From assembly GCA_007127425.1 (NCBI GenBank), contig SKZJ01000060.1:1-12349 (forward strand): DNA of 12,349 nt, read 5' to 3'. The notes under the pieces are model-generated. The model saw only the letters and a program-made list of their open reading frames with translations, was not told the origin of the DNA and did not search any database. Origin of the DNA: Wenzhouxiangella sp. GTDB lineage: Bacteria > Pseudomonadota > Gammaproteobacteria > Xanthomonadales > Wenzhouxiangellaceae. Numbering within the stretch: position 1 is the stretch's first letter; each line of letters opens with the position of its first letter. This document shows, in pieces, positions 7,197 to 12,349 of the stretch. The translations under genes were made by a program, and so were the position numbers.

Positions 7197-8031
7197 TCGG
7201 GCCGCCGCCCAGCCGCCGGTGGCCGGACGTGAACGCCTGCAGAAGGTCATGGCGCGGGCAGGACTCGGCTCCCGCCGGGCGCTGGACGATCGCATCGCGG
7301 CCGGCGAGGTTCGCGTCAACGGGCAGACGGCCGAGCCGGGTACAACTCTCGGCGAAGGCGATAGCGTCGAGCTCGATGGTCGCAAGTGGGAGGTAAAAGC
7401 CGACCAGCCCACCCACCAGACTGTCATCTACTTCAAACCCGAAGGACAGGTAACGACTCGCAGCGATCCCGAGGGCCGCCCGACGGTCTTCGAAAAGCTG
7501 CCGCGCCCGAAGGATGGGCGCTGGATTGCGGTCGGTCGACTGGACATCAATACCTCCGGCCTGTTGCTGCTGACCACCGATGGAGAGCTGGCCCATCGCA
7601 TGATGCACCCTTCCGGCAATGTCGATCGCGAATACCTGTGCCGGATTCGTGGCGCGGTCAGCGAGGAGCAGATCGAGCAGCTCAAAAAAGGGGTTCGGCT
7701 TGAGGACGGTATGGGCCGATTCTCCGACATCGTTCCCGGCGAAGTGACGGCGGGACATTCCTGGTACACGGTGGCCATCATGGAAGGACGCAACCGCGAA
7801 GTCCGGCGACTGTGGGAAGCGGTCGGAGCACAGGTGGCCCGCCTCAAGCGCGTGCGATTCGGTCCGGTGTTCATGCCGAGCAGCCTGCGACCGGGGCGCT
7901 TTCACGAGCTCAGCGCAACCGATCACCGTGTCCTGCGCGAAGATGTCGGCCTGCCGCGTCGATCAACCGAGCTGGAACTGGTGCCGCCGGGCAGAACGCC
8001 CGGCGGCAGAAAAGTGTCGCGCCGATCCTGA
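7039..8031 (+). CDS. rluB: 23S rRNA pseudouridine(2605) synthase RluB
   Basis: RsuA/RluB-family pseudouridine synthase acting on 23S rRNA position 2605 (E. coli numbering). The S4 RNA-binding domain starts at residue 65 (E-R-L-Q-K-V-M-A-R-A-G-L-G-S-R-R). The catalytic block W-I-A-V-G-R-L-D-I-N-T-S-G-L-L contains the nucleophile D169, and E-G-R-N-R-E-V-R-R-L-W-E-A-V-G is the RluB-type motif. Residues 1-60 are a Lys/Arg-rich extension encoded inside the 3' end of scpB. The ATG at 7039 has GAGG only 3 bases upstream. A GTG at 7219, 22 bp after the scpB stop, would give a 270-residue protein without overlap but has no ribosome-binding site. Third-position GC in the overlapped extension is about 80% by hand count, which favours the long form. 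The gene ends directly against the yiaD stop codon. Confidence 0.93.
   Translation: MKKKTQRRKQTSNQPDRTQKKAATKPPKKHRPTLKRKGRQAQRKGRQTTEAADRAAAQPPVAGRERLQKVMARAGLGSRRALDDRIAAGEVRVNGQTAEPGTTLGEGDSVELDGRKWEVKADQPTHQTVIYFKPEGQVTTRSDPEGRPTVFEKLPRPKDGRWIAVGRLDINTSGLLLLTTDGELAHRMMHPSGNVDREYLCRIRGAVSEEQIEQLKKGVRLEDGMGRFSDIVPGEVTAGHSWYTVAIMEGRNREVRRLWEAVGAQVARLKRVRFGPVFMPSSLRPGRFHELSATDHRVLREDVGLPRRSTELELVPPGRTPGGRKVSRRS
7983..8007. repeat. Perfect GC-rich hairpin inside the 3' end of rluB
   Basis: GCCGCCGGGC (7983-7992) and GCCCGGCGGC (7998-8007) are perfect 10-bp inverted arms around AGAAC. The hairpin lies within the last rluB codons, 22 bases before its stop. Neither strand has a T-run after it, so it is not a standard intrinsic terminator. 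Because rluB and yiaD converge with no intergenic space, it is the only obvious structure able to slow polymerases from either side. Confidence 0.6.
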
Positions 8032-8691
8032 TCAGCCGGCGGTCACCGGCATCAGGGTCAACTCGACACGGCGGTTCTGGGCCCGGCCGGCCTCGTTTTC
8101 GTTACTGGCCACCGGGTAGTCCGGCCCGTAGCCGTATGTCGCAACCCTCACCGGCTCCACGCCCTGACCAATCAGGTAACGACCGACCGTTTCGGCCCGA
8201 CGTTCCGAGAGACCCATGTTGTACTGGCGTGAGCCGGTCGAGTCGGTGTGGCCGTCGACAACCAGCACCGTCTGGTCGAATTCTTCGAGCACCAGGGCGA
8301 CGGAGTTGAGCACATCGAAGAAGTCCGAGCGCAGGTCGGCACTGTCGAAGCCGAAGGTGACATTGCCCGGCATATTCAGAATGATCTCATCGCCGCGGCG
8401 CGTCACGCTGACACCGGTTCCTTCCAGCTGTCGGCGCAATTCGGCTTCCTGCCGGTCCATGTAGGAACCGATTGCCGCACCACTGAGTGCGCCGACGCCG
8501 GCACCGATCGCGGCCCGCTTGAGCCGGTCACCTCCGGAAATCGCACCCACCACGGCACCGATACCGGCACCGATGGCTGCCCCCTGCCCCGTGCGTGTAA
8601 CTCGCTCTTCGCCGGTCCACGGATCGGTGGTCGTGGCGCAGGCTGCCAGCAGCATCACTGCAACCGGTATGACGATCCATCGCATTTTCAT
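8032..8691 (-). CDS. yiaD: OmpA-family outer-membrane lipoprotein, YiaD type
   Basis: 219 residues, the same length as E. coli YiaD and with the same plan. A lipoprotein signal ends L-L-A-A-C (C18). Two glycine-zipper stretches follow (about 35-54 and 60-79, G-A-G-I-G-A-V-V-G-A and G-A-G-V-G-A-L-S-G-A). A linker M-D-R-Q-E-A-E-L-R then leads into the block G-T-G-V-S-V-T-R. The OmpA peptidoglycan-binding domain runs from about 105 to 215 with G-H-T-D-S-T-G (D150), L-S-E-R-R-A (R165) and A-Q-N-R-R-V-E (205-210). It is expected to sit in the outer membrane and hold peptidoglycan non-covalently. AGGAG lies 7 bases before the ATG at 8691, which decides the start over the Met at residue 3. It is downstream of the kinase-regulator pair on the same strand after 102 bp with no terminator, so co-transcription is possible. 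Confidence 0.93.
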   Translation of the reverse strand: MKMRWIVIPVAVMLLAACATTTDPWTGEERVTRTGQGAAIGAGIGAVVGAISGGDRLKRAAIGAGVGALSGAAIGSYMDRQEAELRRQLEGTGVSVTRRGDEIILNMPGNVTFGFDSADLRSDFFDVLNSVALVLEEFDQTVLVVDGHTDSTGSRQYNMGLSERRAETVGRYLIGQGVEPVRVATYGYGPDYPVASNENEAGRAQNRRVELTLMPVTAG

Positions 8692-8724
8692 AGTCCATCT
8701 CCTGGGGGTAAAGTGAAACCGTTT

Positions 8725-8746
8725 CCTTCCGCTTTGACTCGGAAGG
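8725..8746. repeat. Inverted repeat upstream of yiaD
   Basis: CCTTCCG (8725-8731) and CGGAAGG (8740-8746) are perfect 7-bp arms around an 8-base spacer, about 35-55 bases upstream of the yiaD ATG. It could be a leader hairpin or an operator. No T-run follows on the minus strand, so it is unlikely to terminate the upstream regulator transcript. Confidence 0.4.
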
Positions 8747-8756
8747 TCAACATGCC

Positions 8757-8769
8757 GACATGGTATGTC
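8757..8769. repeat. Short dyad GACAT-GGT-ATGTC upstream of yiaD
   Basis: GACAT and ATGTC flank GGT, a 13-bp dyad in the 102-bp gap between the regulator gene and yiaD. It lies downstream (in the yiaD direction) of a minus-strand TATATT at 8786-8781 that could be a -10 without a recognisable -35. Its position is suitable for an operator, but a dyad this short may be chance. Confidence 0.3.
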
Positions 8770-8793
8770 CGACGGTGCTGAATATACCCTGAA

Positions 8794-10191
8794 CTACTCC
8801 GAGGGTTCCCGGGGCTCCTGCTCCAGCCAGCGGTAGAGCGTTCGCCGGCCCACGCCCAGTAGCGCCGCTGCACGTCGCTTGTTGCCGTCCACGCGCTCGA
8901 GGACATAATGGACGTAACGGTGCCTCAATTCATCGAGGCTTGGCAGCATGTCTCCAGCGAGCAACTCTGGCGGCAATCCGGTATCCGATGTGGTATTCCG
9001 TTCGACCTCGCTGCCACGGCGGACCCGTTCGGGCAGGTGCTCGACTCCGACTTCCTCATCCTCGCAGAAAGTCACCGCCCGCTCCATGGCATTCTTCAAT
9101 TCACGCACGTTACCCGGCCATCGATAACCCCGGACTGCTGCCAGCGCCTGTTCGGACAATCGCCTGGCCGGTCGCTTGCGTGCTGCGGCAAAACGGGCCA
9201 GGAAACTCATCGCCAGCAGTTCGAGATCCTCGCCGCGCTCGCGCAACGGTGGGATCTCAAGCTGAAATGCTTCGAGACGATAGTAAAGGTCTTCGCGGAA
9301 TGCTCCCTTGTCGACCAGCGCCTGCAGGTCCTGGTTGGTGGCCGCGATCAGGCGCACATCGACCTGGTGTTCACGATCCGCCCCGACCGGTCGTATTCGC
9401 CCGTCCTGCAACGCCCTGAGCAGCTTGGCCTGCAATGGTGTCGGCATCTCCCCGATCTCGTCGAGAAACAGGCTGCCGCCATCCGCTTCACGAAACAGGC
9501 CCGGTCGGGCCCGATCAGCGCCTGAAAATGCGCCCTCGGCATGGCCGAAGAATTCCGACTCGAGCAGATCCGCCGGCACACCCGCGCAATTAACCGCCAG
9601 GAAAGGCTTGTCGGCCCGCGCGCTCTCGGCATGGATTGCATGGGCGACCAGGTCCTTGCCGGTTCCCGATTCGCCGCTGACCAGCACCGCACCATCGGCC
9701 CTGGCGACCTGGGTGATCCGGTCGAACAGGATGCGCATGGTCCGGCTCGACCCTTCCATGCCCCTGAAGCTCTCGCGATCCAGGACCTCCCGGAAGCGCT
9801 GGACCTCTGCACGCAGTCGATGATTCGCCAGTACCCGTTCGACGCTGAGCACAAAATGATCCATGTCCAGCGGCTTGGTCAGGAAGTTGTCCGCCCCGGC
9901 CTTCAGGGCCGCCACGGCCCGGTCCACCGTTCCGTAGGCGCTGATCATCAGGGTTGCCGGCGCAGCGTGGCGCTCGCGCACCGCCCGGAGCAACGCCAGA
10001 CCATCCGCGCCCGGCAGTTGGAGGTCGCTGACGACCAGGTCGGGATCGAACTCCTCCAGTACCTCCTGGGCCGCCTCGGCACTTTCGGCGTGCCGAACAC
10101 GGTACCCTTCGGCTTCGAGTTCCTCGACGAGCAACTCGCTCAGGGCAAGATCGTCCTCGACCAACATCACGCTGTAACGCTGGTCACTCAT
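8794..10191 (-). CDS. Sigma-54-dependent response regulator, NtrC family
   Basis: 465 residues in three domains. The receiver (about 6-122) has acidic residues D13/D14, phosphoacceptor D56 (V-V-S-D-L-Q-L-P), S84 and K106. The AAA+ sigma-54 interaction domain (about 142-375) has Walker A G-E-S-G-T-G-K-D (173-180), the sigma-54 contact loop G-A-F-S-G-A (220-225, Ser for the usual Thr), Walker B S-L-F-L-D-E-I-G-E-M (D244, E245), and Y-R-W-P-G-N-V-R-E-L-K-N (356-367). A Fis-type helix-turn-helix covers about 436-458 (R-R-A-A-A-L-L-G-V-G-R-R-T-L-Y-R-W-L). When phosphorylated it should oligomerise at an enhancer and open sigma-54 promoters. It starts at an ATG overlapping the kinase stop codon as ATGA. 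A likely target is the sigma-54 promoter at 11731-11747. It is not identifiable as NtrC, PilR or ZraR, so no symbol is given. Confidence 0.95.
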   Translation of the reverse strand: MSDQRYSVMLVEDDLALSELLVEELEAEGYRVRHAESAEAAQEVLEEFDPDLVVSDLQLPGADGLALLRAVRERHAAPATLMISAYGTVDRAVAALKAGADNFLTKPLDMDHFVLSVERVLANHRLRAEVQRFREVLDRESFRGMEGSSRTMRILFDRITQVARADGAVLVSGESGTGKDLVAHAIHAESARADKPFLAVNCAGVPADLLESEFFGHAEGAFSGADRARPGLFREADGGSLFLDEIGEMPTPLQAKLLRALQDGRIRPVGADREHQVDVRLIAATNQDLQALVDKGAFREDLYYRLEAFQLEIPPLRERGEDLELLAMSFLARFAAARKRPARRLSEQALAAVRGYRWPGNVRELKNAMERAVTFCEDEEVGVEHLPERVRRGSEVERNTTSDTGLPPELLAGDMLPSLDELRHRYVHYVLERVDGNKRRAAALLGVGRRTLYRWLEQEPREPSE

Positions 10192-11630
10192 GCGTGCTCC
10201 TGCTTCAGGGTCAGTTCGAAACGACTCCCGCCCAGGGTGGCGCTGGTGCGCACCTGCAGGCCCGCCTCGTGCTCTTCGGCCACCCCTTTTACGATGGCCA
10301 GTCCGAGCCCGGTACCGTGACCATCCTTGCCGCGCGTATGGAATGGCTCGAAAATGCGTTCCCGCTCCCCCTTGGGAACGCCCGGACCGTCGTCTTCAAC
10401 GGCCAGGACAACCCGGGCATCACGATGATCGACACTGACAGACACCTTCGAACGGGCCGCCTGCACCGCATTTCGCACCAGGTTGACCAGCGCGTGCTCG
10501 AGGCGAACCTCCCAACCCTTGATCTCGAGACCGACGGGGATGTCGCCCACCTGCAGTTCGATGCCGCGTGATTCGCACTCCGGCCGGACCGCGGCCAGGG
10601 TGCGCCTGAGCAATCTGCCGACGTCGACCGGTTCCGGTGACTGATGGTCGCTACGCACAAACTCCATCAACTGCGAAATCAGTTCCCGCGTACGCTGGAC
10701 TTGGCGACGCATGCGTTCCAGGCGGCGCCGTGCATCGTCGTCAAGCGATTCACTCTGCTGCAAGCGGCGGGTATCACCGTCAATCACGGTCAGAGGAGCG
10801 CCGAGCTCATGTGCCACCCCCGAGGAAAAGCGACCCAAGGCCGCCAGGTGTTCCTGTGACTGCATCTGCTCGAGCATGTACTGTCGCTCCTGCCGCTCCA
10901 CGTCCAGTTCGGCTTGCATGCGATCGAGGCCGTCGAGCATACGGTTGAGCGCACCGGCGACCCCGGCCAGTTCCTGCGGACCGTTGACCTCGGCACGATG
11001 CCGGGGATCACCCGACTCGATCCGGGCCATGGACTCGACCAGGCGTTCCACGTGACGCCCCACCGCCAGTCGATGCCCGATGAGCACGATGGCAAACATC
11101 ACGATCATGACCAGAGCCCACAACAACCAGCCCTGGGTGCGCAACTCGTCGAGCTGATCGGCGATCTCTTGTTCCAGGCGAACAACCTGCAACAAGCCCT
11201 CGATGCGCCCGGTCGGCCCGGTCAGCGGCACGAAATAAGAAAAAACTTCTTCACCGGCAAGTTCGGCGTAGCGACCCAACTCTTCGCCGAGGGCGACCAG
11301 CTCGGCCGCCTCGATCTGCTCACGCGGACCCGGCCTGCCCTCGCCGGCCACTGCAACGCGCCGCCCGCTGGCATCATAGACATAAGCCCCATAGACCCGA
11401 CCGATCTCGAACACCGCATCGAGCGTGCGCTGCACACCGGCCAGGTCACCGGCCAGCAAGCCGCGCTCAACCGGCACCCGCATGGCGCGCGCGACCAGTT
11501 CGATTTCCTTCTGCAGACGATGCTCGAGCAGGTTCTCCACGGCGTGGTGGGTCATCCACACCACGCCCGTACCCAGTACGGTCAGCGGCAGGAACAGGAG
11601 CAGGATCAGTTGCAATCGGAGGCTTTTCAT
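10188..11630 (-). CDS. Membrane sensor histidine kinase with HAMP domain, partner of the sigma-54 regulator
   Basis: 480 residues. Transmembrane segment 1 is at about 6-26, a periplasmic sensor region at 27-167 (family not recognised; the strand pattern around G-A-Y-V-Y-D-A-S-G-R-R-V could be PAS/Cache-like), transmembrane segment 2 at about 168-188, and a HAMP linker to about 240. The dimerisation domain carries H274 in A-H-E-L-G-A-P-L-T-V, which resembles RegB-type H boxes. The ATPase domain has the N box (N-L-V-R-N-A-V-Q-A-A, N387), the G1 box D-D-G-P-G (D414), an F box I-F-E-P-F-H-T-R-G and the G2 box G-T-G-L-G-L-A-I-V (439-447). The ATG at 11630 is chosen over the one at 11651 because GGGAG lies just upstream and the signal-anchor then starts M-K-S-L-R. 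Its stop overlaps the regulator start by 4 bases. The stimulus is unknown. Confidence 0.94.
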   Translation of the reverse strand: MKSLRLQLILLLFLPLTVLGTGVVWMTHHAVENLLEHRLQKEIELVARAMRVPVERGLLAGDLAGVQRTLDAVFEIGRVYGAYVYDASGRRVAVAGEGRPGPREQIEAAELVALGEELGRYAELAGEEVFSYFVPLTGPTGRIEGLLQVVRLEQEIADQLDELRTQGWLLWALVMIVMFAIVLIGHRLAVGRHVERLVESMARIESGDPRHRAEVNGPQELAGVAGALNRMLDGLDRMQAELDVERQERQYMLEQMQSQEHLAALGRFSSGVAHELGAPLTVIDGDTRRLQQSESLDDDARRRLERMRRQVQRTRELISQLMEFVRSDHQSPEPVDVGRLLRRTLAAVRPECESRGIELQVGDIPVGLEIKGWEVRLEHALVNLVRNAVQAARSKVSVSVDHRDARVVLAVEDDGPGVPKGERERIFEPFHTRGKDGHGTGLGLAIVKGVAEEHEAGLQVRTSATLGGSRFELTLKQEHA

Positions 11631-11653
11631 GGCGCTCCCCGTTGGGCACATGC

Positions 11654-11677
11654 GCCATTATGACACATCAAAATGGC
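11654..11677. promoter_or_regulatory. 24-bp inverted repeat, candidate enhancer site for the sigma-54 regulator
   Basis: Arms GCCATTATGA (11654-11663) and TCAAAATGGC (11668-11677) pair at 9 of 10 positions around CACA. The centre is about 92 bp upstream of the start predicted from the sigma-54 promoter at 11731-11747, within the usual range for NtrC-type activator sites. The gene for such an activator lies in the divergent operon next to it. Binding by that regulator is inferred. Confidence 0.55.
11657..11665 (-). promoter_or_regulatory. Candidate extended -10 promoter of the kinase-regulator operon
   Basis: The minus strand reads TGTCATAAT (11665-11657), an extended -10 with CATAAT matching 5 of 6 consensus positions. 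Transcription would start near 11650, 20 bases before the kinase ATG. No convincing -35 is present, as is common for extended -10 promoters. It overlaps the left arm of the inverted repeat at 11654-11677. Confidence 0.45.
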
Positions 11678-11730
11678 CACAATCAGCAAGGCTTCGATCT
11701 TCGATCACCTAGAATCAATAGCTTATGATA

Positions 11731-11747
11731 TTGGCATGATGTTTGCA
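11731..11747 (+). promoter_or_regulatory. Sigma-54 (RpoN) promoter of the DUF4168 gene
   Basis: TTGGCATGATGTTTGCA matches the consensus YTGGCACGRNNNTTGCW at 16 of 17 positions, counting the degenerate ones; the only mismatch is T for C at 11737. The invariant GG (11733-11734) and GC (11745-11746) are exactly 10 bases apart. The predicted start is near 11758, giving a leader of about 39 bases that ends in CAGGAG seven bases before the ATG. A divergent sigma-54 activator gene pair sits next to it. Confidence 0.8.
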
Positions 11748-11796
11748 TTGAATACCCTGCGACATTTTTATTCGCAACATAAACAGGAGTTACACA

Positions 11797-12156
11797 ATGA
11801 ACCTTCGCAAGCTGATTACCCTGATGACTTTCGCCATTGCCCTTGGTCTCGGCACCGCTGTTTCCGCGCAGTACGACGCTGCTCCGGAACCTGAGCAGAC
11901 CGACGTCTCGCAGCAGGAACTGCAGCAGTTCGCCGAAGCACAGGTCGACATCTCCAGCATCCAGCAAGACTTCTCTGCCCGCCTGCAGGGTGTCGAGGAT
12001 CCTGAGAAGGCCCACGAGCTGCAGATCGAGGCCAATGAAAAGATGACCGATGCTGTTGAAGATGCCGGTCTCGACGTGGAGTCGTTCAACCGCATCGCCA
12101 TGGCGATCCAGAACGACCCCGAGCTGCAGCAGCAGCTGACCGAAATGCTTCAGTAA
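11797..12156 (+). CDS. Small secreted DUF4168-type protein
   Basis: 119 residues. A Sec signal peptide (R-K near the N-terminus, a hydrophobic core, A-V-S-A before Q25) leaves a mature protein of about 95 residues in the periplasm or outside. The mature part is acidic and Gln/Glu-rich with helical character. It carries the block L-Q-Q-F-A-E-A-Q-V-D-I (42-52), then E-K-A-H-E-L-Q-I-E-A-N (70-80) and F-N-R-I-A-M-A-I-Q-N-D-P-E-L (97-110), which I recognise as DUF4168. No biochemical function is known for the family. The start is clear: CAGGAG lies 7 bases before the ATG. It is a single-gene unit with its own sigma-54 promoter and terminator, which points to conditional, possibly high-level expression under the adjacent kinase-regulator pair. 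Confidence 0.85.
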   Translation: MNLRKLITLMTFAIALGLGTAVSAQYDAAPEPEQTDVSQQELQQFAEAQVDISSIQQDFSARLQGVEDPEKAHELQIEANEKMTDAVEDAGLDVESFNRIAMAIQNDPELQQQLTEMLQ

Positions 12157-12165
12157 ATCGAAGCC

Positions 12166-12186
12166 GAGACTTAAAGAATTAGTCTC
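12166..12186 (+). repeat. Short hairpin after the DUF4168 stop codon
   Basis: GAGACT (12166-12171) and AGTCTC (12181-12186) are perfect 6-bp arms around a 9-base A/T-rich loop, just upstream of the terminator stem. Two successive 3' hairpins could protect the short mRNA. The stem is modest and could be chance. Confidence 0.35.
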
Positions 12187-12196
12187 AAACCGGACG

Positions 12197-12226
12197 ACCG
12201 GGGCCCTGCGGGGTCCCGGTTTTTTT
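12197..12226 (+). terminator. Intrinsic terminator of the DUF4168 gene
   Basis: ACCGGGGCCC (12197-12206) and GGGTCCCGGT (12211-12220) form a 10-bp stem with one G-U pair and a TGCG loop. Seven T residues (12220-12226) follow. It lies 41 bases after the DUF4168 stop. Only the plus strand has the T-run after the stem, so it works in one direction. Confidence 0.92.
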
Positions 12227-12349
12227 ATGGGTTGTAGACCGTTTTTCCCGAACCGGCGTAGCGCTCCATCACACGTGCGGCCTTGTCGCGCAACACCCGA
12301 ATGCGAACGTCGATCTCCCTGCGCGCAAGGACGTCGACCCAGTCAGCCG
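12225..12349 (-). CDS. C-terminal fragment of an unidentified protein (cut by window edge)
   Basis: An open frame enters from the right edge on the minus strand and ends at TAA (12227-12225). The last 40 residues are rich in Arg, Val and Asp and end A-G-S-G-K-T-V-Y-N-P. Codons are G/C-biased at third positions like the neighbouring genes, which supports a real gene. I do not recognise the family from this tail. Its stop codon lies inside the T-run of the convergent DUF4168 terminator, so the two transcription units meet with no spacer. Confidence 0.55.
   Translation of the reverse strand, partial: ADWVDVLARREIDVRIRVLRDKAARVMERYAGSGKTVYNP

Noticed and set aside
6955..7926. Minus-strand open frame of 323 codons opposite scpB and rluB
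   Set aside because: It is antisense to two clearly recognised genes, has no domain I recognise, and is explained by high GC and biased codon use on the opposite strand.
8781..8786. Minus-strand TATATT as a -10 for yiaD
   Set aside because: No plausible -35 at 16-18 bases, and yiaD may be read through from the regulator gene. Too weak to list as a feature.
11692..11706. Tandem CTTCGAT-CTTCGAT in the kinase/DUF4168 divergent region
   Set aside because: Only two 7-bp copies, with no symmetry or match to a known site. It could be chance and has no better support.
11724..11729. TATGAT as a sigma-70 -10 element for the DUF4168 gene
   Set aside because: No -35 at suitable spacing, and the overlapping sigma-54 promoter is a far better match. 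A secondary weak promoter cannot be excluded.

Overview
This is a high-GC chromosomal window from a gammaproteobacterium. The gene set (smc-zipA, scpA-scpB-rluB, yciI-bolA-peptidyl-prolyl isomerase, a YiaD-like lipoprotein, a sigma-54 two-component pair) and the protein sequences suggest the Xanthomonadales/Chromatiales side of the class, for example a Wenzhouxiangella-like bacterium. That placement is a guess from family resemblance, not a search result. I see no tRNA, rRNA, CRISPR array, insertion sequence or phage gene. The window reads as core genome.

Layout. Positions 1-3605 (minus strand) hold the first 20 codons of zipA, cut by the window edge, and the complete smc gene upstream of it. 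queF (3680-4069, plus) is divergent from smc. A compact minus-strand operon follows, transcribed yciI (5465) to bolA to a parvulin-like lipoprotein (ending 4095), with overlapping stop and start codons. A 138-bp divergent region at 5466-5603 carries a heptamer tandem repeat. After it, scpA, scpB and rluB run on the plus strand to 8031. There rluB meets the stop codon of a YiaD-type OmpA lipoprotein (8032-8691, minus) with no base in between. Upstream of yiaD, also on the minus strand, are an NtrC-type sigma-54 activator (8794-10191) and its membrane histidine kinase (10188-11630). On the plus strand, 11797-12156 encodes a small secreted DUF4168 protein with a strong terminator behind it. The C-terminal 40 codons of an unidentified minus-strand gene lie at the right edge.

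How the parts work together. SMC with ScpA and ScpB forms the complete prokaryotic condensin, all within about 7 kb. zipA links the cluster to cell division.

The most interesting signal is at 11631-11796. A near-consensus sigma-54 promoter (16 of 17 positions) drives the DUF4168 gene. About 92 bp upstream of its predicted start is a 24-bp inverted repeat that looks like an enhancer site for the adjacent regulator. The same repeat covers a candidate extended -10 promoter of the kinase-regulator operon. This looks like a self-contained signalling module: membrane kinase, sigma-54 activator, one secreted effector, and possible autoregulation. The second notable feature is a 158-bp out-of-frame overlap in which the acidic tail of ScpB and a basic N-terminal extension of RluB are written in the same DNA.
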